A stretch of DNA of 51,788 nt from an uncultured Sphingomonas sp. (GTDB lineage Bacteria > Pseudomonadota > Alphaproteobacteria > Sphingomonadales > Sphingomonadaceae). The notes beneath the pieces are model-generated. The model made no database searches, was not told where the DNA came from, and was given only the letters and a program-made list of their open reading frames with translations. Shown here in pieces: positions 1 through 8,273 of this stretch. A program made the position numbers and the translations under genes. Numbering within the stretch: the first letter of the stretch is position 1; each line of letters starts with the position of its first letter. The stretch spans positions 1-51,788 of the forward strand of contig CAJYSA010000087.1 in the NCBI GenBank assembly GCA_913777325.1, written 5' to 3'.

Positions 1-1
1 C

Positions 2-1162
2 GCCCGCGCCGATCGCGCCACACAGGAGCGGATGCTCGCCGATGCCCGCGCCCGGCTGGCCGGCGCGGGGGACGAGGCCGAAGGCTGGCGCAACCGGGCG
101 GGCGAAGCCGCGCGCCGCATCGCCGACATGGGCGCGCGCGCGGAGGCGCTCGACACGGAACTGGCGGAGCTGGAGCAGCGCCCCGCCACGCTCGATCGCG
201 ACATCGCCGCGTTGGCGGCGCAGCACGCTGCCGCCGTCACCGCGCTCGATACCGCGCAGGCAGCAGAGCGCGACGCCGATATGGCGCTCCGCACCGCGGA
301 TGCCGCACATGCGCGGGCCGGCGAATTGTTGGCCAGCGCCCGTGAGGCGCGGGCCGCCGCGACCGCACGGGTTGAGGGACATGAATTGCGCCGGGTCGAG
401 ATGGGCCGCGTCGCCGGCGAACGCTTCGAATGCCCGGCCCCGGTCCTGCCCGCGAAGGTCGGATTCGAGGCGGCAGGGGTCACCACTCCCGCCGAGGAAT
501 CGGCGGTGCACGAACGGCTGTCGATGGACCGCGAACGTCTCGGCCCGGTCAATCTGGTCGCCGAGCAGGAACTGGCCGAACTGGAGGCGGCCGGCACCAG
601 CACCGCCGCCGAGCGCGACGAGCTTGGTCAGGCGGTGAACCGGCTGCGTGGATCGATCGGCACGCTCAACCGCGAGGGACGCCAACGGCTGCTGGCGGCG
701 TTCGAGGCGGTGGACGGTCATTTCCGTCGACTGTTCACCACCCTGTTCGACGGCGGGCAGGCGCATCTCGCCCTGGTCGATTCGGACGATCCGCTGGAGG
801 CCGGGCTGGAGATCATGGCGCAACCGCCCGGCAAGCGGCTGCAATCGCTCACCCTGCTCTCCGGGGGCGAGCAGGCGCTTACCGCCATCGCGCTGATCTT
901 CGGGCTGTTCCTCACCAATCCGGCGCCGATCTGCGTTCTCGACGAGGTCGACGCGCCGCTCGACGACGCCAATATCGAGCGGTTCTGCGATCTGCTCGAT
1001 CGCATGACGCGCGAAACCGAGACGCGTTACCTGATCGTCACCCACAATGCGGTGACCATGAGCAGGATGCACCGCCTGTTCGGGGTCACGATGATCGAAA
1101 AAGGCGTCAGCCGGCTGGTATCGGTCGATCTTCAGGCGGCGGAGTTGATGGCCGCGGAATAG
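2..1162 (+). CDS. smc: Chromosome segregation ATPase SMC, C-terminal part (5' end outside window)
   Basis: SMC organises and segregates chromosomes as a condensin-like dimer with ScpA/ScpB. The reading frame is open from the window edge, so only about 386 C-terminal residues are present. First comes an Ala/Arg/Glu-rich coiled-coil arm, then the C-terminal ABC head: the signature LSGGEQALTAIAL (nt ~865-903) and the Walker B/D-loop VLDEVDAPLDD (nt ~934-966), followed by the H-loop region YLIVTHN. These are diagnostic of SMC heads. The last 56 bp overlap the 3' end of the convergent membrane-protein gene. The N-terminal Walker A and hinge lie upstream of the window. Confidence 0.95.
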   Translation, partial: ARADRATQERMLADARARLAGAGDEAEGWRNRAGEAARRIADMGARAEALDTELAELEQRPATLDRDIAALAAQHAAAVTALDTAQAAERDADMALRTADAAHARAGELLASAREARAAATARVEGHELRRVEMGRVAGERFECPAPVLPAKVGFEAAGVTTPAEESAVHERLSMDRERLGPVNLVAEQELAELEAAGTSTAAERDELGQAVNRLRGSIGTLNREGRQRLLAAFEAVDGHFRRLFTTLFDGGQAHLALVDSDDPLEAGLEIMAQPPGKRLQSLTLLSGGEQALTAIALIFGLFLTNPAPICVLDEVDAPLDDANIERFCDLLDRMTRETETRYLIVTHNAVTMSRMHRLFGVTMIEKGVSRLVSVDLQAAELMAAE

Positions 1163-2405
1163 CGATCCAGCGCGGCGCGGGGTCGCGGATCGCGCCATGG
1201 ATCAGCCACAGCATCGCCGCGCCACGCACGATCGCCGCCGCCAGAATGTCCGCCTGCGTCGCGGAGGGCCATGCGCCGTCCAGACCCGCGAAGAACCAGA
1301 ATTCGGCGAAATAGGCGGCGAGATCGCCTAGCAAGAACAGCGCCATGGCGCGCACGCGCGTCCCCGTCAGCACGATCATCGGCCACAGCCACAGGTCGAA
1401 CTGCGGCGAATAGACCTTGTTGGTCAGCAGGAACCACGCCAGCACCGGCATGAACAACAGCCAGGGCCGGTCGCGATGCCGGCGCCAGCCGACCGCGACG
1501 ATCGTCGCCGCGCCACCCGCGAACAGCACAAAGGACCAGAAATTGCGCGTCGGCAGGTCCGTCACCCACCAGTTGAACTGCGCCAGCAATTCCCACACGC
1601 TGGCCGCCGTCCCGCCCCGCTCACGCGAAAAGGCGTAGAATTCGCGCCAATTGTCGAACGCCACCACCGCGACCGGCACATTGACCGCACCCCACGCCAC
1701 CACCGCGACGATCACCAGCAACGCCGCGTCGCGAATGCGCCGCGGCCACGCGCGTCCGGCACGGAACAGCGCCGTCAGGCCCAGCAACGGCAGCATCAGC
1801 ACCGGGAACAGTTTCGCCGCGCCGCCCAGGGCCGCCAGCGCCGTCGCCTTCACCATCGCGCCACGCCGCGCCGCCAGCATGGCGGTCACCGCGAAGGTCA
1901 CCGCCAGCATGTCCCAATTGTGCCCCAGGTACAGCACCAGCGGCGGCGCCAGCGCCCAGCCATATTGTCGCCGCAGCCCCACGCCCGCGCCGCGCATCAA
2001 TTCCAGCACCGTGAACGCCAGCATCGCGTTGACCAGCGCGACCGCGTTCAGGAAATCGGCGGCATCCGCGCCGCGCCCGCCGATCACGCGTGCCAGCACG
2101 CCCTCGGCCCAGATCAACGCACCGGTCAGCACCGGATATTCCATCCGCGCCTGAAGGTACGGAATCTGCCCCGCCGCCACGCCGCGCAGCCCCCAGAACG
2201 GCACCGCATCGCTGTAACAGCCGGTGATATACTGCTCGGACCACGTCCAGCCGCCGCCGCAATGCGCCTTGAACGCCCAACCCAGCAGGCACGTCAACGC
2301 CAGCGCGATATAGGGGCCGTTCGGGCCAAGGCGATCGATCAGGCGCTGCACGGGGTTGATCCATGGCAAAGCGATCCGCTCTCGACAAGCCATGGATGCG
2401 AACAT
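1107..2405 (-). CDS. GT87/DUF2029-like polytopic membrane glycosyltransferase
   Basis: The 432-residue protein is strongly hydrophobic with roughly ten membrane segments, for example around YIALALTCLLGWAF, LAVTFAVTAMLAARR and AALLVIVAVVAWGAV. It carries an EYPVLTGALIW stretch resembling the F/Y-x-YPP loop of the GT87/DUF2029 family, which are polyprenyl-phosphate-sugar dependent (C-type) transferases in the inner membrane. Acceptor and sugar cannot be read from sequence. The start is uncertain: ATG 2405, ATG 2393 or an internal TTG/GTG near 2355-2372 are possible, and the choice affects overlap with the divergent radical SAM gene. The 3' end overlaps smc tail-to-tail by 56 bp. Confidence 0.7.
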   Translation of the reverse strand: MFASMACRERIALPWINPVQRLIDRLGPNGPYIALALTCLLGWAFKAHCGGGWTWSEQYITGCYSDAVPFWGLRGVAAGQIPYLQARMEYPVLTGALIWAEGVLARVIGGRGADAADFLNAVALVNAMLAFTVLELMRGAGVGLRRQYGWALAPPLVLYLGHNWDMLAVTFAVTAMLAARRGAMVKATALAALGGAAKLFPVLMLPLLGLTALFRAGRAWPRRIRDAALLVIVAVVAWGAVNVPVAVVAFDNWREFYAFSRERGGTAASVWELLAQFNWWVTDLPTRNFWSFVLFAGGAATIVAVGWRRHRDRPWLLFMPVLAWFLLTNKVYSPQFDLWLWPMIVLTGTRVRAMALFLLGDLAAYFAEFWFFAGLDGAWPSATQADILAAAIVRGAAMLWLIHGAIRDPAPRWIAIPRPSTPPPEDRPIPAG

Positions 2406-2416
2406 ACACCGAACGC

Positions 2417-3670
2417 ATGGCGCAGCTCGATGTCCGTCAAAAGCTGGAAATCCTGGCGGATGCCGCGAAATACGATGCGTCCTGCGCGTCGTCGGGCACC
2501 ACGAAACGCACGTCGGCGGACGGCAAGGGGCTGGGATCGACGGAGGGGATGGGCATCTGTCATGCCTATGCGCCGGATGGCCGTTGCATTTCGCTGTTGA
2601 AAATTTTGCTGACGAACAGCTGCATCTTCGACTGCCATTATTGCATCAATCGCAAAAGCTCGAACGTCCGGCGTGCGCGATTTACCGCGCAGGAGGTCGT
2701 GAACCTCACACTGTCGTTCTACCGCCGCAATTATATCGAGGGGCTGTTCCTTTCGTCGGGGATCATCAAATCCTCGAACTATACGATGGAGCAATTAGTG
2801 GAGGTCGCGCGCAGCCTGCGCGAGGATCATCATTTCCGCGGTTATATCCATTTGAAGACGATCCCCGACGCCGATCCCGAGCTGGTGCATCAGGCCGGTC
2901 TGCATGCCGATCGTGTGTCGATCAATGTCGAGTTGCCCACCGTCGGCGGGCTGAAGCGGCTCGCCCCCGAAAAGGACAATGACCGTATCGAAGGCGCGAT
3001 GCGGGACATGACCGACGCGATCACCGACACCACCGATGCGCGCAAACGCTACCGCTCCGCACCGCGTTTCGCCCCCGCTGGTCAGTCGACGCAGATGATC
3101 GTCGGCGCGGACGCGGCCACCGATGGCGACATCGTCACCAAGGCGTCGACCCTCTACGATCGCTTCGGATTGCGCCGCGTCTATTATTCGGCGTTCAGCC
3201 CGATCCCCGATGCGTCGAGCGTTCTCCCGCTGCAACGCCCTCCGCTGATGCGCGAGCACCGGCTGTATCAATCCGACTGGCTGATGCGCTTCTATGGCTT
3301 CCAGCCGCGCGAGGTGGTCGCCGCTGCCGACGACGCGACCGGGATGCTGCCGCTCGATATCGACCCCAAGCTTGCCTGGGCGCTCAAGTTTCGCGACCAG
3401 TTTCCGGTCGACGTCAATCGCGCACCGCGTGAGCTGCTGTGGCGCGTCCCCGGCCTGGGCGTGAAGGCGGTCAAAAGCATCCTGGCGGCGCGGCGCTGGC
3501 GACGGTTGCGGCTGGATGACGTCGCGCGTCTCACGGTGTCGATCGCGCGCGTCCGGCCCTTCATCGTCACCGAGGACTGGCGCCCGGTGACCTTGAGCGA
3601 TCGGGCCGAGCTCAAGCCACTGGTCGCGCCCCGCCCCGCGCGCCGACAACTGGAATTGTTCGGCGCGTGA
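2417..3670 (+). CDS. Putative DNA modification/repair radical SAM protein (TIGR03916 type)
   Basis: This 417-residue protein has the radical SAM cluster motif C69-x3-C73-x2-C76 (CIFDCHYC), which binds a [4Fe-4S] cluster and SAM, plus extra cysteines at 23, 48 and 57. The start KLEILADAAKYDASCASSG matches the family as I know it. The C-terminus carries a helix-hairpin-helix (VPGLGVKAVKSILAARR), a DNA-binding motif. The family is known to co-occur with DUF4130 proteins, here fused to UdgX two genes downstream. Its chemical reaction is unknown; a spore-photoproduct-lyase-like DNA lesion repair is an inference. ATG 2417 leaves no overlap with the divergent gene; ATG 2363 has a better GGGG ribosome-binding site and would add 18 residues. 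Confidence 0.88.
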   Translation: MAQLDVRQKLEILADAAKYDASCASSGTTKRTSADGKGLGSTEGMGICHAYAPDGRCISLLKILLTNSCIFDCHYCINRKSSNVRRARFTAQEVVNLTLSFYRRNYIEGLFLSSGIIKSSNYTMEQLVEVARSLREDHHFRGYIHLKTIPDADPELVHQAGLHADRVSINVELPTVGGLKRLAPEKDNDRIEGAMRDMTDAITDTTDARKRYRSAPRFAPAGQSTQMIVGADAATDGDIVTKASTLYDRFGLRRVYYSAFSPIPDASSVLPLQRPPLMREHRLYQSDWLMRFYGFQPREVVAAADDATGMLPLDIDPKLAWALKFRDQFPVDVNRAPRELLWRVPGLGVKAVKSILAARRWRRLRLDDVARLTVSIARVRPFIVTEDWRPVTLSDRAELKPLVAPRPARRQLELFGA

Positions 3671-3731
3671 GAATGAATCGCGGGTGAAACGGGGCGCCGC
3701 CTCGTGCGCTACGGCCACGAAGGAGATCGCC

Positions 3732-4217
3732 ATGGCCCATGCAGACATCTACGCCGACCTGAAGCGGGATCACGACAAGCATCGCGCAATGCTGAAGGAA
3801 TTGAGCGATTTGCGCGGCGAGCCGCAGAAGCGCCGCGATCTGTTCGAGGCGTTCCGGCTCGAGGTCCAGAGCCATGCCGCCGCGGAAGAAGAATCGCTAT
3901 ATGCCACGATGCTAGGTAAGCCGGACCTGCGCGACGACGCGCGCCATTCGGTCGCCGAGCATAAGGAGATCGACGATCTGATCGGCGAATTGCTCGACAT
4001 GGAGGCCGACGGCGCCGCGTGGGAAGACAAGTTCGCGCACCTGCGTCACCGCTACGAGCATCATATCGACGAGGAGGAGGAGGAGATGTTCCCCGCCGCC
4101 GAGGCGAAGCTCGATACGGCGACCGAGGAGCGGCTGGCCGAAACCTATGAGGAGCGCAAGCCCGCCGAACTGGAACTTGCCGGTGCCAATCCCCCCGGCG
4201 GCGACGATCGCGACTGA
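3732..4217 (+). CDS. Hemerythrin-domain (HHE) protein
   Basis: The 161-residue four-helix protein carries the spaced His/Glu ligands of a diiron hemerythrin: H14/H17, H48 and E52/E53, H72/H77, then H106, H110/H111 and E114 in an acidic run before MFPAAE. Hemerythrins bind O2, NO or iron, or sense redox state. The start at ATG 3732 follows an AAGGAGA ribosome-binding site (nt 3719-3725). The gene lies 61 bp after the radical SAM gene and 13 bp before the UdgX fusion, all on one strand, so co-transcription is likely. A role in buffering oxygen or iron for the radical SAM cluster is only an inference. The C-terminal tail is low complexity. Confidence 0.85.
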   Translation: MAHADIYADLKRDHDKHRAMLKELSDLRGEPQKRRDLFEAFRLEVQSHAAAEEESLYATMLGKPDLRDDARHSVAEHKEIDDLIGELLDMEADGAAWEDKFAHLRHRYEHHIDEEEEEMFPAAEAKLDTATEERLAETYEERKPAELELAGANPPGGDDRD

Positions 4218-4230
4218 TCGTTCGTCCCCG

Positions 4231-5628
4231 ATGCGCGCCGTCACGCTCCCCGCCCCCGATGACATGGATGCGTGGCGCGAGGCGGCGCGCGGGCTGATCG
4301 CGGAGGATGTGCCGCCGGACCGGGTGGTGTGGCAGGTGGGCAGCGCGCCGGAGGATCTGTTCGCGCTGTCCGCCGAACCCGCTGCGGCCCCGCCGGTCGA
4401 CGCCTCCGCCTTGCGGGTGTCGCGCGCGTTCATCGCGCTGGCGAACGACGTGGTGCTCCACCGGGATTCCGAGCGGTTCGCGCTGCTCTACACCTTGCTC
4501 TGGCGGCTTCGCGAGCACCCGCGGCTGGTCGAGGATCATGCCGATCCGCTGGTGCGGCGGCTGGACGGGCTGGCCAAGGCGGTGCGCCGCGACATTCACA
4601 AGATGCGGGCGTTCCTGCGCTTCCGCAGCGTCGCCGACGATGATGGCGACCGCTACGTCGCCTGGTTCGAGCCGGACCATCATATCGTCCGCGCCAACGC
4701 CGCCTTCTTCGTCAACCGCTTCGCCAGCATGCGCTGGTCGATCCTGACGCCCGAGGTGTCGGTCCATTGGGACGGCACGGCATTGCGCGAGGGGCCGCCC
4801 GCCGCCCGTGGCGACGCGCCGGAGGGCGATCCGATCGAGGAGGTGTGGAAGACCTATTACGCCAGCATCTTCAATCCGGCACGCGTCAAGGTGAAGGCGA
4901 TGCTGAAGGAGATGCCGCGCAAATACTGGAAGAACATGCCGGAAACCGCGCTGGTCCCGCAGTTGCTGGCCGGCGCGCAGGCACGGGAGAGCGGGATGAT
5001 CGAACGCGCGCGCGATCGGGTGGAGGTGGGCGGCAATGCTCAGGCGGCGTGGGAAGCGCTTCGCGACGAGGCGCTGGCCTGTACGCGCTGCCACCTCCAT
5101 CGTCCCGCCACGCAAACGGTGTTCGGAGAGGGGCCGATCGATGCCCCGATGATGTTCGTCGGCGAACAGCCGGGCGATCAGGAGGATCTGGCCGGCCATC
5201 CATTCGTCGGCCCGGCCGGGCAGATGTTCGATCGCGCGCTGGCGGCGGCGGGGATCACCCGCGCCGAGACCTATGTCACCAACGCCGTCAAGCATTTCAA
5301 GTTCGAACCCCGTGGCAAGCGCCGCATTCATGCCAAGCCCGACGCGGGCGAGATCGAGGCATGTCGCTGGTGGATCGAGCAGGAGCAGATGCTGCTGCGC
5401 CCCAAGGTGACCGTGGCGCTGGGGGCGACGGCGGCGCGCAGCCTGTTCGGCAAGGTGATGACGATCGGGCGCGAGCGTGGGCGTAAGCAGCGCCTCCCGG
5501 ATGGCGGCGCGGCATGGATCACCGTCCACCCCAGCTATCTGCTGCGGCTCCCCGACGAGGACGCGCGCACCACCGAATTCACGCGCTTCGTGGAGGATCT
5601 GAAGCTGGCGCACGCGGCACTGGCCTAG
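4231..5628 (+). CDS. udgX: DUF4130-UdgX fusion: uracil-DNA binding/excision protein
   Basis: The 465-residue protein has two parts. Residues ~1-225 match the DUF4130/TIGR03915 putative DNA-repair domain (KAVRRDIHKMRAFLRFR, YVAWFEPDHHI, RWSILTPEVSVHWDG, RKYWKNMPE). Residues ~265-465 are a family-4-like uracil-DNA glycosylase fold with GEQPGDQEDLAGHPFVGPAG and VHPSYLLR. The UdgX-specific loop KRRIH is intact at 363-367; in characterised UdgX the His forms a covalent bond to the abasic sugar after uracil removal. C-x2-C (CTRCHLH) plus later cysteines may hold a [4Fe-4S] cluster. ATG 4231 is chosen because the upstream extension overlaps the hemerythrin gene and has no family similarity. Confidence 0.93.
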   Translation: MRAVTLPAPDDMDAWREAARGLIAEDVPPDRVVWQVGSAPEDLFALSAEPAAAPPVDASALRVSRAFIALANDVVLHRDSERFALLYTLLWRLREHPRLVEDHADPLVRRLDGLAKAVRRDIHKMRAFLRFRSVADDDGDRYVAWFEPDHHIVRANAAFFVNRFASMRWSILTPEVSVHWDGTALREGPPAARGDAPEGDPIEEVWKTYYASIFNPARVKVKAMLKEMPRKYWKNMPETALVPQLLAGAQARESGMIERARDRVEVGGNAQAAWEALRDEALACTRCHLHRPATQTVFGEGPIDAPMMFVGEQPGDQEDLAGHPFVGPAGQMFDRALAAAGITRAETYVTNAVKHFKFEPRGKRRIHAKPDAGEIEACRWWIEQEQMLLRPKVTVALGATAARSLFGKVMTIGRERGRKQRLPDGGAAWITVHPSYLLRLPDEDARTTEFTRFVEDLKLAHAALA

Positions 5629-5652
5629 CCCCCGCCCTGCCCGACTCGCCGC

Positions 5653-6447
5653 TCACATCTCGCGCGGGTCCGGGCCCATCCGCCCGTCGGGATCGTCCAT
5701 CGCATCGATCGCGGCGATCTGCTCCCCTGTCAGCCGCACGTCGCGCGCCGCCCAATTGCTGGCCAGATGCTCCAGATCGCCGGCCTTGGGGATCACCGAA
5801 AAGCCCTTCGCCAGATGCCAGGCGATGATCACCTGCGCCGCCGTCGCGCCGGTCGCCTCGGCGATGGCGACGATCCGCTCGTCCTTCAGCGTGGCCCCCT
5901 GCCCCAACGGGCTCCAGCTTTGCGTCACGATCCCGCGTTCGCGATTGGCGGCCTGCACCGCGCGCTGCTGGAAGGTCGGGTGAAGTTCGATCTGATTGAC
6001 CGCCGGCGTCACCCCGGTGGCGTCGATGATCGCATCGAGATGCTCGGGCAGGAAGTTCGACACCCCGATCGATCGCGCCAGCCCCTGCTCGCGCAGCGAC
6101 ACCAACGCCCGCCACGCGTCCACGTAATGCGCGCCGGACGGATGCGGCCAGTGGATCAGATAGAGATCCACCTGATCGCGCCCCAGCAAAGCCAGGCTGG
6201 CGTCCAGTGCCGCGCCCGCATCGCCATGCGCGTCGTGCCACAATTTCGTCGTCAGCCACACGTCGTCGTGCGCCACGCCTTCGCCGACGCCGCGCTCGTT
6301 GTGATACATCGCCGCCGTGTCGACCAGCCGAAAGCCGAGGTCGAGCCCGGCGCGCACCACGGCGGCAACCTGTGCGTCGGGGATCTGATAAGTGCCCAGC
6401 CCAAGCTGGGGCATCGCGCGGCCATCGTTCAGGACAAGTTCGCTCAT
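5653..6447 (-). CDS. Aldo/keto reductase (2,5-diketo-gluconate reductase-like)
   Basis: The 264-residue protein is a TIM-barrel NADPH-dependent aldo/keto reductase. The catalytic tetrad is visible: D43 and Y48 in VDTAAMYHNE, K68 in TTKLW and H99 in LIHWPHP. Family sequences GVSNFLPEHLD, NQIELHP, QSWSPLGQG and SVIPKAG follow. It most resembles the DkgA/DkgB branch that reduces aldehydes and keto sugars; the exact substrate cannot be told. The start ATG 6447 gives the family N-terminus (ELVLNDGRAMPQLGLGTYQ); the open frame further upstream overlaps the divergent DedA gene and is not coding. Confidence 0.9.
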   Translation of the reverse strand: MSELVLNDGRAMPQLGLGTYQIPDAQVAAVVRAGLDLGFRLVDTAAMYHNERGVGEGVAHDDVWLTTKLWHDAHGDAGAALDASLALLGRDQVDLYLIHWPHPSGAHYVDAWRALVSLREQGLARSIGVSNFLPEHLDAIIDATGVTPAVNQIELHPTFQQRAVQAANRERGIVTQSWSPLGQGATLKDERIVAIAEATGATAAQVIIAWHLAKGFSVIPKAGDLEHLASNWAARDVRLTGEQIAAIDAMDDPDGRMGPDPREM

Positions 6448-6528
6448 GTGCGACGAACCGTTGCTCGCGGTGCGCGGTTCCCGCATTCGCGCTTCCCTTT
6501 CGCGGCCCGGTGCCGCAAGCGCGCGCGC

Positions 6529-7161
6529 ATGGTCGAGAAGATCCTTAGCGCCCTTGCGGGCTTCGCCATCGCCGTGATTTCCGCGGGCGGTTACTGGGGC
6601 ATCGCACTGCTGATGGCGATCGAGAGCGCGTGCATCCCGCTGCCCAGCGAGATCATCATGCCCTTCGCCGGCTATCTGGTGTCGACGGGCGAGCTGAACC
6701 TGTTCCTGGCGGCGACCGCCGGCGCGCTCGGCTGCAATCTCGGCTCGATCGTCGCCTATGAGATCGGTCGGCGCGGCGGGCGTCCGATGGCGGAAAAGTT
6801 CGGCCGCTACGTGCTGATCGGGCCGGGGGAGCTCGATCTGGCCGATCGCTTCTTCAACCGCTGGGGCGCGTGGGCGATCCTGATCGGCCGGATGCTGCCG
6901 GTGATCCGCACCTTCATCGCCTTCCCCGCCGGGGTCGCGCGAATGAAGCTGATCCCCTTCCACGTCTACACCTTCGTCGGCTCGTGGCCGTTCTGCCTGC
7001 TGCTCGCGTGGGTCGGCATGACGCTCGGCGACAAGTGGAACAGCGACCCGCGACTCAAGGCGTTCTTCCACCGCGCCGACGCGGTGATCGGCGTCGTGCT
7101 GGTCGCCGCGATCGCCTTCTACGTGTGGCATCGTGTCAAGGGCGTGCGCAAACCGCACTGA
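6529..7161 (+). CDS. DedA-family inner-membrane protein
   Basis: The 210-residue protein belongs to the DedA/VTT family, now linked to polyprenyl-phosphate and phospholipid flipping and to proton-motive-force homeostasis. Visible hallmarks are the acidic membrane-re-entrant segment ESACIPLPSEIIMPFAG and the G-R-x-L-P-x-x-R motif (GRMLPVIRTFIAFPAGVARM), plus about five hydrophobic segments. The length matches the family. It is divergent from the aldo/keto reductase with an 81-bp spacer. Which lipid it handles cannot be inferred. Confidence 0.9.
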   Translation: MVEKILSALAGFAIAVISAGGYWGIALLMAIESACIPLPSEIIMPFAGYLVSTGELNLFLAATAGALGCNLGSIVAYEIGRRGGRPMAEKFGRYVLIGPGELDLADRFFNRWGAWAILIGRMLPVIRTFIAFPAGVARMKLIPFHVYTFVGSWPFCLLLAWVGMTLGDKWNSDPRLKAFFHRADAVIGVVLVAAIAFYVWHRVKGVRKPH

Positions 7162-7375
7162 TCGCGCGTCCTGCGCGAAAAAGGGCGGTAAAGACGCTCG
7201 TAAATCAGCGAAGTTCCAAAACTTTCGCAGACACAAAATGTCATCTGTCAATCATGGTTAACGCGCTTTAAGTACATTGACTAACCCACATTGGTGACCA
7301 ACTGTCCGCGTCGAACGAAGCGCGGGCGGAGTGAGTCCGTGCCGGTCGTTCGGTACAACAGTGGGAGAATAGCCC
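7162..7375. other. AT-richer intergenic region upstream of the PEP-CTERM gene
   Basis: This 214-bp stretch has clearly lower GC than its neighbours and probably holds the promoter of the PEP-CTERM gene. It includes two TTAA words six bases apart (7258-7261 and 7268-7271). I could not assign a -35/-10 pair with confidence. A GGGAG ribosome-binding site at 7363-7367 precedes the GTG start at 7376. Confidence 0.4.
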
Positions 7376-8236
7376 GTGAAGACGGCAATGATGGCGGCTG
7401 CCTTGCTGGCAGCCGTATCCACCGACGCGTCCGCAGCCACGATCTTCGGCGTTGACGAAAACAACAATCTCGTCACGTTCGACAGCTCGTCTCCGGGAAC
7501 CTTTCTGTCAAGCGTGCGTATCACCGGCGCTGACAGCAGCTTCGAGGCGCTCGACTTCCGCCCGCTCAACAATATGCTGTATGGATTGACCGCGAACCGC
7601 GTCGTCCACATGATCGACACCGCCACCGGCGTGGCCAGTGCGGTCAGCGGTCGGCTGGCGATCGACGGCAGCGTGTTCGGCTTCGATTTCAACCCGACGA
7701 TCGATCGGGTGCGGATCGTCAGCAACACCGACAACAATTACGTCTTCAATCCGAACGACGGTTCGCTGACCGGCGCGCCGACCACCACCTCGCTCGGCTA
7801 CGCCAGCGGCGACGTGAACGCCGGTGCGAACCCGGGCGTCAGCGCGGCGGCCTACACCACCTCCACCTTCGGCGCGGCGGCGAGCACCACCCAGCTCTAC
7901 GTCATCGACACCGATCGTGACGTGCTGGCGAAGCAGAACAACAATGGCGGCGTCCTGAACACGGTCGGCGCGCTCGGCGTCGATCTCGGCTCGCGCACCA
8001 GCTTCGACATCTCGGGCACCGATGCCTTCGCGTTCAACGGCAACACGCTTTACCGCGCCGATCTGGGCACCGGAAAGCTGAATGCGATCGGGCAGACCAA
8101 CCGCGCGCTGTTCGGGATCGCGATCCAGGCGGTGCCGGAACCCGCCACCTGGGCGATGATGATCCTCGGCTTCGGTGTCGTCGGCTATTCGATGCGCCGT
8201 CGTCAGGCGACCGTGCGGATGCCGCAGGCGATCTGA
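7376..8236 (+). CDS. DUF4394 protein with PEPxxWA-CTERM sorting signal
   Basis: The 286-residue protein starts with GTG (read as Met) after GGGAG and has a signal peptide ending near DASAA. The body matches DUF4394, with repeated beta-propeller-like units (FGVDENNNLVTF, LDFRPLNNMLYGL, GFDFNPTIDRVRIVS, LYVIDTDRD). The C-terminus has the tripartite PEP-CTERM signal: PEPATWAMM, a hydrophobic helix and a basic RRR cluster. Such proteins are processed by exosortase/archaeosortase-type enzymes and delivered to the cell surface or an exopolysaccharide matrix. No exosortase is present in this window. Gly/Asn/Thr-rich composition fits an extracellular protein. Confidence 0.88.
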   Translation: MKTAMMAAALLAAVSTDASAATIFGVDENNNLVTFDSSSPGTFLSSVRITGADSSFEALDFRPLNNMLYGLTANRVVHMIDTATGVASAVSGRLAIDGSVFGFDFNPTIDRVRIVSNTDNNYVFNPNDGSLTGAPTTTSLGYASGDVNAGANPGVSAAAYTTSTFGAAASTTQLYVIDTDRDVLAKQNNNGGVLNTVGALGVDLGSRTSFDISGTDAFAFNGNTLYRADLGTGKLNAIGQTNRALFGIAIQAVPEPATWAMMILGFGVVGYSMRRRQATVRMPQAI

Positions 8237-8245
8237 GCCATGGAT

Positions 8246-8270
8246 CGGGCGGCGTGGCACACGCCGCCCG
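8246..8270. terminator. Strong hairpin between convergent genes
   Basis: Arms 8246-8256 and 8260-8270 are perfectly complementary over 11 bp, all but two pairs G-C, with a GCA loop. It sits in the 37 bp between the stop codons of the PEP-CTERM gene and the convergent exported-protein gene. There is no T-tract, so it may end or protect transcripts from both sides without being a classical intrinsic terminator. Confidence 0.6.
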
Positions 8271-8273
8271 ACA

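Noticed and set aside
6448-7251. Upstream extension of the aldo/keto reductase frame
   Set aside because: It lies opposite the well-supported DedA gene and its translation has no aldo/keto reductase similarity.
7258-7271. TTAA-N6-TTAA resembling a CtrA site upstream of the PEP-CTERM gene
   Set aside because: The CtrA consensus needs a 7-bp spacer; the spacing is off by one and the region is AT-rich, so a chance match is likely.
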